Shown piece after piece: positions 24,738 to 32,571 of a DNA stretch of 64,000 bases (position 1 is its first letter; each line of letters opens with the position of its first letter). The DNA comes from Anaerococcus murdochii (GTDB lineage: Bacteria; Bacillota; Clostridia; Tissierellales; Peptoniphilaceae). The position numbers and the translations under genes were made by a program. A model generated the notes under the pieces. The model was not told the DNA's origin. It saw only the letters and a list, made by a program, of their open reading frames with translations, and did not search any database. The stretch covers positions 62,001 through 126,000 of the forward strand of contig NZ_JAIPME010000002.1 in assembly GCF_019957155.1 (NCBI RefSeq). Direction: 5' to 3'.

Positions 24738-26027
24738 TTATTTAACTGTTGGTACGATTTTTTCTTTGCCGCCCATGTACATTTGTAGTGGGGCTGGGAT
24801 TTTAACTGATCCGTCGGCTTGGAGTAGGTTTTCTAGGAAGGCTATTAGCATTCTTGGTGGAGCTACTACTGTGTTGTTTAGGGTATGGGCAAAGTAGTTG
24901 CCGTCTTCTCCCCTTAGTCTGATGCCAAGTCTTCTTGCTTGGGCGTCGCCAAGGTTTGAGCATGATCCTACTTCAAAGTATTTGCCTTGGCGTGGGCTCC
25001 ATGCTTCTACGTCGCAAGATTTTACCTTAAGGTCTGCTAGGTCTCCTGAACAGCATTCGAGTGTTCTTACTGGGATTTCAAGGGACCTAAAGAATTCTAC
25101 TGTATTTTGCCATAATTCGTCATAGAATTTCTTAGAATCTTCTGGCTTGCAGATGATTACCATTTCTTGTTTTTCAAATTGGTGGATACGGTAAACTCCA
25201 CGTTCCTCGATGCCGTGTGCTCCTACTTCTTTTCTAAAGCATGGAGAATATGAGGTCATCTTTAGTGGCATCTTGTCTTCTTCGTTGATAGTGTTGATGA
25301 ATTTACCAATCATTGAGTGCTCAGATGTACCGATTAGGTAGAGGTCTTCGCCTTCGATTTTATACATCATATCTTGCATTTCAGCAAAAGACATAACGCC
25401 AGTTACTACATCAGATCTAATCATAAATGGTGGGACAAAATAGGTGTAGCCCTTATCAATCATAAAGTCTCTCGCATAAGAAAGGATTGCTGAGTGGAGT
25501 CTTGCTATATCGCCTTTTAGGTAATAGAAACCTGCACCTGAGGTATTTCTTGATGAATCAAGGTCGATTCCGTCAAAACTTTCCATGATGTCTATGTGGT
25601 AAGGCACTTCAAAGTCAGGAACAAGAGGCTCTCCAAATCTCTCAATTTCGACGTTTTCAGTGTCGTCCTTGCCTAGAGGTACTGTTTCGTCTATGATTTG
25701 TGGGATGACTTGCATCCTTTTTTTGACTTCTTCGTTTAGTCTAGCTGTTTCTTCTTCGATGTGGACAAGTTCGTCGTTGATTTCAACTACATGAGCCTTA
25801 GCGGCTTCGGCTTCGTCTTTTTTGCCTTGACCCATAAGAGCGCCGATTTCCTTAGAAGTCTTGTTTCTTTCGCTTCTTAGCTTGTCGCCGTCGGTCTTAT
25901 ATTGACGGAGTTTTTCGTCAAGTTCTAATACTTCGTCTACTAGGACAAGTTTTTCATCTTGGAATTTTTTCTTAATATTTTCCTTAACAAAGTCTGGGTT
26001 TTCTCTTAGTAATTTAATATCAATCAT
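24738..26027 (-). CDS. serS: Seryl-tRNA synthetase
   Basis: SerRS charges tRNA-Ser with serine and also starts selenocysteine synthesis where present. The 429 residues show the N-terminal long antiparallel coiled-coil arm (about 25-105) that contacts the tRNA-Ser variable arm, then the class II core with motif 2 (SYSPCFRKEVGAHG...) near 265-285, and motif 3 (GEDGNYFAHTLNNTVVAPPR) near 380-400. Length and ends are complete. GGAG precedes the ATG. The gene is single, controlled by a Ser T-box leader and closed by a terminator. Confidence 0.97.
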   Translation of the reverse strand: MIDIKLLRENPDFVKENIKKKFQDEKLVLVDEVLELDEKLRQYKTDGDKLRSERNKTSKEIGALMGQGKKDEAEAAKAHVVEINDELVHIEEETARLNEEVKKRMQVIPQIIDETVPLGKDDTENVEIERFGEPLVPDFEVPYHIDIMESFDGIDLDSSRNTSGAGFYYLKGDIARLHSAILSYARDFMIDKGYTYFVPPFMIRSDVVTGVMSFAEMQDMMYKIEGEDLYLIGTSEHSMIGKFINTINEEDKMPLKMTSYSPCFRKEVGAHGIEERGVYRIHQFEKQEMVIICKPEDSKKFYDELWQNTVEFFRSLEIPVRTLECCSGDLADLKVKSCDVEAWSPRQGKYFEVGSCSNLGDAQARRLGIRLRGEDGNYFAHTLNNTVVAPPRMLIAFLENLLQADGSVKIPAPLQMYMGGKEKIVPTVK

Positions 26028-26039
26028 GTTTTCTCCTTA

Positions 26040-26237
26040 AAAATATGCATAAAAAAAGCCTCCCCCAAATTGGGACGAAGGTCTCGTGGTGCCACCCAAA
26101 TTACGCAAGCAGGGCTTGCCTTAATTTCGTATTTGCTCAAAGACGGATTCACTACTGCCGACAGAGAATTTCCACCAACCATTCCCTCTCTAGGTGCCTT
26201 TCATAGCTACTACTTCTTTTCATCGCAATATTTCATT
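26040..26237 (-). promoter_or_regulatory. T-box riboswitch, serine (UCC) specifier
   Basis: On the minus strand the serS leader carries stem I with AGAGAGGGAATGG, then the specifier region GTGAA followed by TCC (26145-26147), a purine, and TTTGAG, aligned exactly as in the Met T-box at 15732-15990. The T-box GGGTGGCACCACGAG is at 26083-26097, and the terminator hairpin with seven T residues is at 26051-26083. UCC is a serine codon, matching the gene it controls. Confidence 0.93.
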
Positions 26238-26243
26238 AGTACT

Positions 26244-26272
26244 AATATACAGCATTTCGAAAAAAAATGCAA
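26244..26272 (-). promoter_or_regulatory. Promoter of serS
   Basis: TTGCAT (26267-26272), 17 nt, TATATT (26244-26249) on the minus strand, about 7 nt before the T-box leader. Confidence 0.7.
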
Positions 26273-26355
26273 ATATCTTTATCTGAATTTAATAATGGGA
26301 ACATTTTTAACCCATATTCTTGGGATAAAATTATTTTAAATCAACTTAATAAGAG

Positions 26356-26361
26356 TATAAT
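26356..26361 (+). promoter_or_regulatory. -10 box of the OatA-like gene
   Basis: TATAAT lies 22 nt before the GTG at 26383. Transcription from about 26368 would leave almost no leader for the ATG at 26371, which favours the GTG start. Confidence 0.6.
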
Positions 26362-26382
26362 GGTTATGTTATGGAGAAGAAT

Positions 26383-28263
26383 GTGAAAAGATTAACTAAA
26401 AGAAAAGTGAATTTCCGCTACCTAAACATCCTAAGGGGTTTTTGCCTTTTGACTGTGTCTACCTACCACCTTTTTGGCCACGCTTTGCCGGGTGGTTTTT
26501 TAGCCGTAATAGGATTTTTAGTTATGTCCGGATTTTTGATGGAAAAAGCGAACTTTAATAGGGACCTAACACTTCAAGATATATCAGAAAGCCTGAAAAG
26601 AAAGGCCAAGAAGATCCTGCCACCTATTATTTTTATAGCCTTTATAAGCCTTGTTGTGGCTTTGATATTTGCCAGGGAAATCTTTGACGACTCAGCGAGG
26701 TCGAGCCTAGCGGTGATTTTTGGTTTTGAAAATATCAGGCAAATTATTGCCGGCGCTTCATATTTTGATAGGAATGGCAATTTTAACCTCTTTGTCCACC
26801 TCTGGTACATATCCCTCTACATCCAATTTATAGTAATTTTTTACCTTGTGAAATACCTTGGAGGGAAAATCAGAAATATTTCCGCCAGAATATGGGGACT
26901 TATAATTTTAAGTCTAATAAGTTTTGGACTTTCCTTATATTTTGCCATCAACAATAGTCCAATAATTAGGATTTATTATGGTACAGATACAAGGATTTAC
27001 GCCTTTTTCCTAGGCATGGCCTTCTACCTCCTATATTTAAAATACAAGGATAGACTAGAAGTAAGCCAAAAAAGCCTCAGAATTTCGATTGGGCTTTTGA
27101 GCCTCTGCCTTTTTGTACCAATGTTTTTTATAAATGGTGAGGATATTTGGATTTATAAGTCATTTTTTCTAGTTTATACATTGGCATTTGCCCTTATGGT
27201 CCTCATCCTTTACAGGTATGAAATCGAATATGGGGCAAAATTTTCTCAAAATATTTTGGGAGGGATTTTGGAATACCTTGGCAGGAGGAGTTTCTACCTC
27301 TACATCCTCCAATATGTAGTCCAAGTGTTTTTCTCATATTTCTTGATAAATTTATTAGAAAACAAATTTTTATACTATGGTCTACAATTTGCTTGGATAA
27401 TATTTTTAGGAGAGATTTGCCACATCATTTTTGATAGGAAGAGGATTAATAAATACCTAATCCTAATTCCTCTTGCAGGCCTTATAATCCTAAACATTGT
27501 TTCCCTTGCAATCGGAAACCAAAAAGAAAAAGATATGGCCGAGCTTAAGGCGAGATTTGAACAAAGCGAAGAAGAAATCAAGAAAAATAACGAATCTGTC
27601 CAGAAAAAGAATGCTTCGGTAGATAAAAAAGAAAAAGAAGAAGAAAAAGATAAAGAAGTAAGCTCAGCAGAAAAGGAAGATTCTTATCAAAAAAACCTTG
27701 AAAAGGCCAAAGAAGATAAAAATTTCAAGGAAAAACCTTATGACGACTTCAATTTCACAGAAAATGAGCTTAACTATGTAAAGGACATCCACATCACAGC
27801 TGTGGGCGATTCAGTCCTTATCAATATTGATAAATACCTAAGAAAATACATTCCAAACCTCTACCTAGACGGAGTAGTCGGTAGGGATATGGTTGATGGG
27901 CCAAATGTCCTAGCAAATATCAAAAACAACGTCGGCCTTGGAGATATTATCCTAATCTCCCTTGGATCAAATGGGTCTGCCAACCACAACGACATGCAGA
28001 CAATTATGGACCTTGCTGAAGGCAGGGATGTGTATTTTGTAAATACTTCCCACCTCCAATCCTATATGGATAAGGTCAATGCCGATATGAAGGAATTTGT
28101 GGACAAAAATCCAAAAGCCCACCTAATTAACTGGCGTGCCTACGTCAAAGATAGGCCAGAACTCTTGGCAGTCGACAGGACCCACCCAAATGTGGAAGGC
28201 AGCCAAGCCTATGCTGACCTAGTTGTAAGAAAAATCTTGAATGTAAATAAGGTTAACGATTAA
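26383..28263 (+). CDS. OatA-like membrane acyltransferase with SGNH domain
   Basis: A two-part enzyme of the OatA type, which O-acetylates wall polysaccharide (in OatA, MurNAc of peptidoglycan). The N-terminal acyltransferase-3 domain (about 20-380) has about ten membrane helices and begins NILRGFCLLTVSTYHLFGH. A charged Lys/Glu linker (about 385-460) leads to an extracytoplasmic SGNH esterase domain: Ser477 in VGDS, Gly-Ser-Asn block near 527, and Asp598/His601 in DRTHP. The GTG at 26383 is preferred because GGAG is 6 nt upstream; an ATG at 26371 adds four residues. It is monocistronic with its own terminator. Acceptor polymer is inferred. Confidence 0.88.
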   Translation: MKRLTKRKVNFRYLNILRGFCLLTVSTYHLFGHALPGGFLAVIGFLVMSGFLMEKANFNRDLTLQDISESLKRKAKKILPPIIFIAFISLVVALIFAREIFDDSARSSLAVIFGFENIRQIIAGASYFDRNGNFNLFVHLWYISLYIQFIVIFYLVKYLGGKIRNISARIWGLIILSLISFGLSLYFAINNSPIIRIYYGTDTRIYAFFLGMAFYLLYLKYKDRLEVSQKSLRISIGLLSLCLFVPMFFINGEDIWIYKSFFLVYTLAFALMVLILYRYEIEYGAKFSQNILGGILEYLGRRSFYLYILQYVVQVFFSYFLINLLENKFLYYGLQFAWIIFLGEICHIIFDRKRINKYLILIPLAGLIILNIVSLAIGNQKEKDMAELKARFEQSEEEIKKNNESVQKKNASVDKKEKEEEKDKEVSSAEKEDSYQKNLEKAKEDKNFKEKPYDDFNFTENELNYVKDIHITAVGDSVLINIDKYLRKYIPNLYLDGVVGRDMVDGPNVLANIKNNVGLGDIILISLGSNGSANHNDMQTIMDLAEGRDVYFVNTSHLQSYMDKVNADMKEFVDKNPKAHLINWRAYVKDRPELLAVDRTHPNVEGSQAYADLVVRKILNVNKVND

Positions 28264-28274
28264 AAATAAAATTT

Positions 28275-28333
28275 AAAAAGCCCCTTGGTTTTAAAAGTAA
28301 AATGCTTTTAAAAATCAAAGGGCTTTTGTTTTT
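28275..28333 (+). terminator. Terminator of the OatA-like gene
   Basis: AAAAGCCCCTTGGTTTTAAAAG pairs with CTTTTAAAAATCAAAGGGCTTTT in a long imperfect stem followed by a T-rich run. Confidence 0.8.
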
Positions 28334-28392
28334 GATAATTTTATATCTTTCATAGAATCAAATAAATAGGATGTGGTTAATTTGTAGTTACA

Positions 28393-28430
28393 CAATAAAA
28401 AACCTTTAAAATCAGAAATCTTAAAGGCTA
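28393..28430 (-). terminator. Terminator after tRNA-Val
   Basis: On the minus strand CCTTTAAGATTTCTGATTTTAAAGG is followed by six T residues, starting right after the CCA end of the tRNA. Confidence 0.8.
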
Positions 28431-28506
28431 TGGTGGGAAGTACTGGGCTTGAACCAGCGACCTCCACGATGTCAACGTGGCGCTCTTCCAGCTGAGCTAA
28501 CTCCCC
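28431..28506 (-). tRNA. tRNA-Val (anticodon GAC)
   Basis: 76 nt including an encoded CCA. The acceptor GGGGAGT pairs with ACTTCCC; D arm (AGCTCAGCTGGAAGAGC), anticodon stem CCACG/CGTGG with loop TTGACAT (anticodon GAC) and T arm GGTTCAAGCC are all present. It has its own promoter and terminator. A palindromic repeat (A6) lies 68 bp upstream. Confidence 0.96.
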
Positions 28507-28517
28507 AAGTTTATCTA

Positions 28518-28546
28518 ATCATATCAGGAAAATATTATCTTGTCAA
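28518..28546 (-). promoter_or_regulatory. Promoter of tRNA-Val
   Basis: TTGACA (28541-28546), 17 nt, TATGAT (28518-28523) on the minus strand, 12 nt before the tRNA 5' end. Confidence 0.85.
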
Positions 28547-28573
28547 ATGGAAGGGATTTAATTTGTGAAGGCT

Positions 28574-28646
28574 TCCCCCCTCGTCTCGAGCGCAGTCGAG
28601 AGACCTATTGCCATGTTTATAAAACCAATATGGTATGGGCATCGAA
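28574..28646. repeat. Dispersed type A palindromic repeat (A6)
   Basis: CCCTCGTCTCGAGCGCAG, TCGAGAGACCTATTGCC and the tail CCAATATGGTATGGGCATCGAAG, followed by ATCATTTTACAAAAAATTCC as in the ORF-less elements. It lies between tRNA-Val and the DUF4349 gene. No C end follows. Confidence 0.75.
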
Positions 28647-28689
28647 GTTTATCTCAAAATCATAAATCATTTTACAAAAAATTCCACAA

Positions 28690-28714
28690 AAATAAGGACT
28701 GATCAATCAGTCCC
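28690..28714 (-). terminator. Terminator of the DUF4349 gene
   Basis: GGACTGATTGATCAGTCC followed by TTATTTTT on the minus strand; the stem overlaps the stop codon. Confidence 0.75.
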
Positions 28715-29594
28715 TGTTTTTCTTGAATTTTTTCCTTACCCTATAGAGGGTAAAAAGAATTATTAAAATTATTAAGATAAATGGCCAGTAGAGGAAAAAT
28801 CCTACTATGACTTGGGAGAAAAATTCCTTTACTATGCCCAAAGATTCCCCCATAGCTTCCTTAATTCTTTCTCCTAGGTCTGGATTATTTGCCCTTCGGT
28901 CGTAGGAATATACTTGGTTTAGGGAAATATTGTAGGTGTCATAGGTCACCCTGTCCTTTAGGTCGGCCTTGGCTTTTTTTATGGCATCAATATCACCCTG
29001 GGTCTCAATAATTTTGGCATTGATGACTAGGGTGTCTTCAATATTTGTGGTTTGATCAAGGAGTTCGTTGAATTTATCAAGCTGTTTTTCCTTGATTTCT
29101 AGGTCCTTATCCACATCTCTGAAGGCAGTCCTTAAGTTATTTGAGTTTTTATTTATACTCATGGTCTTGCCGATGTCAGCAAGGACTTGGTCGAATTTAT
29201 CTACCTTATCTCTTGGGATTTTTATGGTAAATTCTGTAGTCTTTAGGTCCCTACTTCCATCATAAGAATTATAATATGTGGATTCATTTTCTATTAGACC
29301 CTCAAGGTCTTTAGCAGATTTCTTGATAGCCTCAAAGTCCTTATCATAGTTTGTTGTTTCAAGGTCTAAATAGACAAATCTCTCTATATAAGAATCTGGA
29401 TCTTCTATTTCGTTTGGGCTTTCTCCTTCGGATACAGACTCGTCTTTGGTCAATTCAGCTTCAGATGAGGCTTGATTTTGACCATCGCTCGCATAGTCAC
29501 GGGCTTCCTTAGCTTCTTCTTTGACATGATTTCCAGCCCCACAAGAAGCTAGGGCAAAGATGCTTAGTAGAATTAATAAAAATTTCTTTTTCAT
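28707..29594 (-). CDS. DUF4349 domain lipoprotein
   Basis: A 295-residue membrane-attached protein. The N terminus is a lipoprotein signal with lipobox LASC (Cys18), then a Glu/Ser-rich linker. The DUF4349 region (about 70-250) has the usual start with a YLDLETTNYD strand, a TIKIPRDKVDKF motif and a long predicted coiled coil (about 150-215). A C-terminal hydrophobic helix (about 260-283) with a basic tail anchors it again. The family is widespread in Gram-positives and has no established function. It has a strong GAGGAGGG ribosome site and its own terminator. Confidence 0.85.
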   Translation of the reverse strand: MKKKFLLILLSIFALASCGAGNHVKEEAKEARDYASDGQNQASSEAELTKDESVSEGESPNEIEDPDSYIERFVYLDLETTNYDKDFEAIKKSAKDLEGLIENESTYYNSYDGSRDLKTTEFTIKIPRDKVDKFDQVLADIGKTMSINKNSNNLRTAFRDVDKDLEIKEKQLDKFNELLDQTTNIEDTLVINAKIIETQGDIDAIKKAKADLKDRVTYDTYNISLNQVYSYDRRANNPDLGERIKEAMGESLGIVKEFFSQVIVGFFLYWPFILIILIILFTLYRVRKKFKKNRD

Positions 29595-29655
29595 AAGGCC
29601 CTCCTCTTTTCTCTTATTATATTGCTATGGTAAACGATTGCAAGGAGGGAAAATC

Positions 29656-30327
29656 CTAATTAAATAAGCCATATAAAACTGAATCTATTGCCTTTTGTGG
29701 GATACCAATATCTTCTATCACGCATTTTCTCTTGTAGGCTTCTCTTTCATAGAGACCTGTTTTCATAAGCTGCATGGTGACAATGAGGTCAGCATCCACA
29801 ACTTCTCCCAAATCCTGGCCTGTTGATGCATCAAGGCCTGAAGGAATATCTATTGAAATTTTATATTTCATAACATTATTTATGATAGAAATTACTGTGG
29901 CGTAGATGCCTGTAACTGGCCTATTTAGTCCTGTGCCGAAAATGGCATCAACAATCAGGTTGACATTGCAAAGTCTTTTTTCCATGTTTTCCAAGTCTTC
30001 GATTGATTCTACATAATAAATTTCTTCGCAAAGCATCTCGCAGGATTCAAGGTTTAGCTTAAATTCAGGGCTAGCCTTTTCGACATCGCCTATAATAAAA
30101 ATTTCCACATCCTTGTATCTGGCAAGTAGATTTCTTGCGAGTGCTAGGCCGTCTGCACCATTGTTGCCAACACCTACAACCACACCAAAGTAGCCAAATT
30201 TGTTGAGATTTATATGTTTAAGCACAGCCATGCTTGCCCTTTCAACAAGGCTTAAAGCTGGCACTTTCAAGACTTCTATGGCGTAGCGGTCGATAGCTTG
30301 CATTTGAACTCTGTCAACTAAAATCAT
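29656..30327 (-). CDS. nnrE: NAD(P)H-hydrate epimerase
   Basis: This enzyme epimerises damaged R-NAD(P)HX to the S form for repair by the ATP/ADP-dependent dehydratase. The 223 residues match the YjeF N-terminal domain alone: the GVGNNGADGLALARNL loop near 50-65, a D-A-I-F-G-T-G motif near 125, and SIDIPSGLDASTG near 160. The dehydratase domain (NnrD), often fused, is absent and not adjacent. The start overlaps the DnaI-like gene by 14 bp, so it ends the replication operon. Confidence 0.9.
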   Translation of the reverse strand: MILVDRVQMQAIDRYAIEVLKVPALSLVERASMAVLKHINLNKFGYFGVVVGVGNNGADGLALARNLLARYKDVEIFIIGDVEKASPEFKLNLESCEMLCEEIYYVESIEDLENMEKRLCNVNLIVDAIFGTGLNRPVTGIYATVISIINNVMKYKISIDIPSGLDASTGQDLGEVVDADLIVTMQLMKTGLYEREAYKRKCVIEDIGIPQKAIDSVLYGLFN

Positions 30328-31294
30328 AATCTGTCCCCTTTAATCTTAAATCTTCACCAAATATTTCATAGGTCTTAGAATTATTACCCAAAATCCTGGA
30401 AAATACCCTCGGTCCATAAATTTCTCCTATCAAATCTTCATCTAGGTTGGAAGATAGAATAATAGGTAAACCCTTGTTCATCCTCTCATTTACAACATCA
30501 AAAAGGTTTGATTGATCGGTTGACCTGTGGGTTTCGGCCCCAAGATCATCTATAATTAGCAAATCACAATCAAAAATCATCTCATACTGGCTTTCAAGGT
30601 TAGCACGTCTATCCTCAAAGGCCCAATGGTAGTCATTTAGGAACTTAAAAAGCTTGGTTGAAGTCATATAAACAACCGAATAATTCCTGTCTAAAAGTTC
30701 CTTAGCAATTGAATTTATAAGGAAGGTCTTTCCCCTGCCGACTTCTCCTTGAATGTATATATTGCCGCTTTGTCTATCAAAATTATTTATATATTCCTTT
30801 ATTTCTCTAACAATTTTCACAATATTTTCGTAAGGACTTACAGATAAACCCATGTAAAGATTTTTGGAAAATAAATTGTAATTAAAAGTTGAGAAATTTT
30901 CTCTGTTTATGACGGCCCTTAGTCCTGACTTTTCGTAATTATCTTGAATAATTAAATTTAGCCTACATGAACAAGGCTCTGTGCCAACAAAACCAGTGTC
31001 CTTGCAAAGGTCGTGGTGGTATTTTAGGTCCATGTAATTTGTCTCATAGCCATTGGCCAAAAGAAGTTTATCCTTTTCTTTTTTTAGGGTTTTTATTTTC
31101 TCCTCAGCTGGCCTTGTGTCCATATCCTGTGCGGCAAGCTCTAAACTTTTAAAACCAGTTTCCTTTATGAGCTGGTCAATTGCCTTGATTTGAGGGATTT
31201 TTTTATAAATTTCTTCTATGCGTTCTTCTTGCAAGACCTTATTTATCCTGCGTCTTTCAGCTAGGATTAGGGATGCTTTTTCGTTGGCTTTCAT
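30314..31294 (-). CDS. DnaI/DnaC-like helicase loader ATPase
   Basis: An AAA+ protein that loads the replicative helicase at origins or restart sites. At 326 residues it has an N-terminal helicase-interaction region, a likely zinc segment (HHDLCKDTGF...CSC, about 110-128), Walker A GEVGRGKTF near 187-195, Walker B LLIIDDLGAE near 250, and a sensor-1 ILSSN segment. This matches B. subtilis DnaI. It is flanked by a DnaD-domain gene and, two genes further up, dnaB, making a complete loader set. The gap to the DnaD-like gene is 1 bp. Confidence 0.88.
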   Translation of the reverse strand: MKANEKASLILAERRRINKVLQEERIEEIYKKIPQIKAIDQLIKETGFKSLELAAQDMDTRPAEEKIKTLKKEKDKLLLANGYETNYMDLKYHHDLCKDTGFVGTEPCSCRLNLIIQDNYEKSGLRAVINRENFSTFNYNLFSKNLYMGLSVSPYENIVKIVREIKEYINNFDRQSGNIYIQGEVGRGKTFLINSIAKELLDRNYSVVYMTSTKLFKFLNDYHWAFEDRRANLESQYEMIFDCDLLIIDDLGAETHRSTDQSNLFDVVNERMNKGLPIILSSNLDEDLIGEIYGPRVFSRILGNNSKTYEIFGEDLRLKGTDYDFS

Positions 31295-31295
31295 A

Positions 31296-32027
31296 CTATT
31301 TCTCCGTCTTGTTTAATCTCTCAAGTCTCTTACGTCTGGCTTGTTCTGCTATGGACATGCCGTCATTTGGCTTTGCTGAATCAGATTTTCTCCTGTAGGT
31401 CCTTACTCCAGTCGCTTTTTTAAGCTTGTCCCTTTCTTCCTTCATCCTTAGCTCATTTAGGCTATTTATGCCCATATCTCGCCAAGATTTAAGGTAGCCC
31501 ATGACGTATTTTACATCCACATTTCCAGATTCCTTAGCCTGTCTAAAGGCTTCTGTGACAAGCTCTGGTTCCTGGTCATATTCACCGAGGGTTTCGTGGA
31601 TTCTTGTAATGTCTGCCGGAGTTAATTTTCTCGCAATAATTCTTTCGACATTTTCAAACATCATTGACTTTCTTTGGGCCTTATCGAAATTAATTTCGTT
31701 GGATGGAGTCTCGTCGCTTTCGCCAAAATACATTTGTCTTAGGGATACAATTTCTATATAGGTCTGGCCGTCAGAATCCTTTTTTTCCCTAAAAATCCCC
31801 ATATTTATCCAAAATTTAACAGCTTCTTCAAATCTTTGGTCATCAAAATTTAGCTGGCGTTTAATCTTTCCCTCATCTACGAATTTGTTATTGTAAATTT
31901 CCTTATAGATTAGTAGATAAACCTTGATAGCATCACCATCAGCCATCTGAAGATAGGTATTTAAAAACATATTTTCAAATGGAGTTGTACCCATATCTAA
32001 TTTTAATTCCTGCATTTCAAAGTTCAT
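31296..32027 (-). CDS. DnaD-domain replication protein
   Basis: A 243-residue DnaB/DnaD-type primosomal protein. The N-terminal winged helix (about 1-95) has the DnaD-like start with a PFENMFLNTYL segment and a region predicted as wing near FREKKD. The C-terminal DnaD domain (about 130-200) contains AFRQAKESGNVDVKYVMGYLKSW, close to the family YxxxIL/W signature. The basic tail is QARRKRLERL. The ATG at 32027 was chosen over an ATG 9 nt upstream because AAGGA is 8 nt before it. It lies between the acetyltransferase and the DnaI-like gene. Confidence 0.85.
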   Translation of the reverse strand: MNFEMQELKLDMGTTPFENMFLNTYLQMADGDAIKVYLLIYKEIYNNKFVDEGKIKRQLNFDDQRFEEAVKFWINMGIFREKKDSDGQTYIEIVSLRQMYFGESDETPSNEINFDKAQRKSMMFENVERIIARKLTPADITRIHETLGEYDQEPELVTEAFRQAKESGNVDVKYVMGYLKSWRDMGINSLNELRMKEERDKLKKATGVRTYRRKSDSAKPNDGMSIAEQARRKRLERLNKTEK

Positions 32028-32571
32028 TATAATCATCCTTACTTAATTTCATATTAATAATTTTCGAATAAACTAGGCCATGGGAAAGTTCAAAATTTTC
32101 TCCATCGACTTCTACATCTTGGTTTTCAAAAACTTCCCTTGTATAGGAAGTAATTTTAAAACCGCATTTTTTGTATAGATTTAGGGCCCTTTCATTAAAG
32201 GTATTCACATCAAGAGTCAAAGTCCTATAGGACATTTCCACAAAAAACACCCTCATTATGGCCATCACAGCTTCGTAGCCGTAGCCTTCCGATACAAAAT
32301 TAGGGTCAAAAACTATACCCAGCTTGGCCCTTCTTAGGAGGGGATTGATATTTTTAAGTCCTATAAAACCTATAAAACGATCATCGGTCACCCTTCTTAC
32401 TGCAAAATATTTTTTATTTGGCATCGAAATAGACCCCTGCCAGAGTTTGATTTCAAAATCTGTGAGGTTGCCATAGTTATATCCAATAAGCTTTGGGTCG
32501 TCAAAAATAGCCCAGTCTTGAAGTTCAAAGGCGGCTTTGACGTCTATTTTATCTAAATATATCCTAGACAT
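32017..32571 (-). CDS. GNAT family N-acetyltransferase (RimJ/RimL type)
   Basis: A 184-residue acetyltransferase of the RimJ/RimL-like group, which acetylates N-terminal amines of ribosomal or other proteins, or small amines. The acetyl-CoA region is seen as VRRVTDDRFIGFIGLKNI strand followed by KLGIVFDPNFVSEGYGYEA, and the C-terminal NERALNLYKKCGF motif. The ATG at 32571 has AAGGG 6 nt before it; an ATG 6 nt upstream is possible. The gene is wedged between dnaB and the DnaD-like gene with overlaps on both sides. The substrate is unknown. Confidence 0.88.
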   Translation of the reverse strand: MSRIYLDKIDVKAAFELQDWAIFDDPKLIGYNYGNLTDFEIKLWQGSISMPNKKYFAVRRVTDDRFIGFIGLKNINPLLRRAKLGIVFDPNFVSEGYGYEAVMAIMRVFFVEMSYRTLTLDVNTFNERALNLYKKCGFKITSYTREVFENQDVEVDGENFELSHGLVYSKIINMKLSKDDYNEL

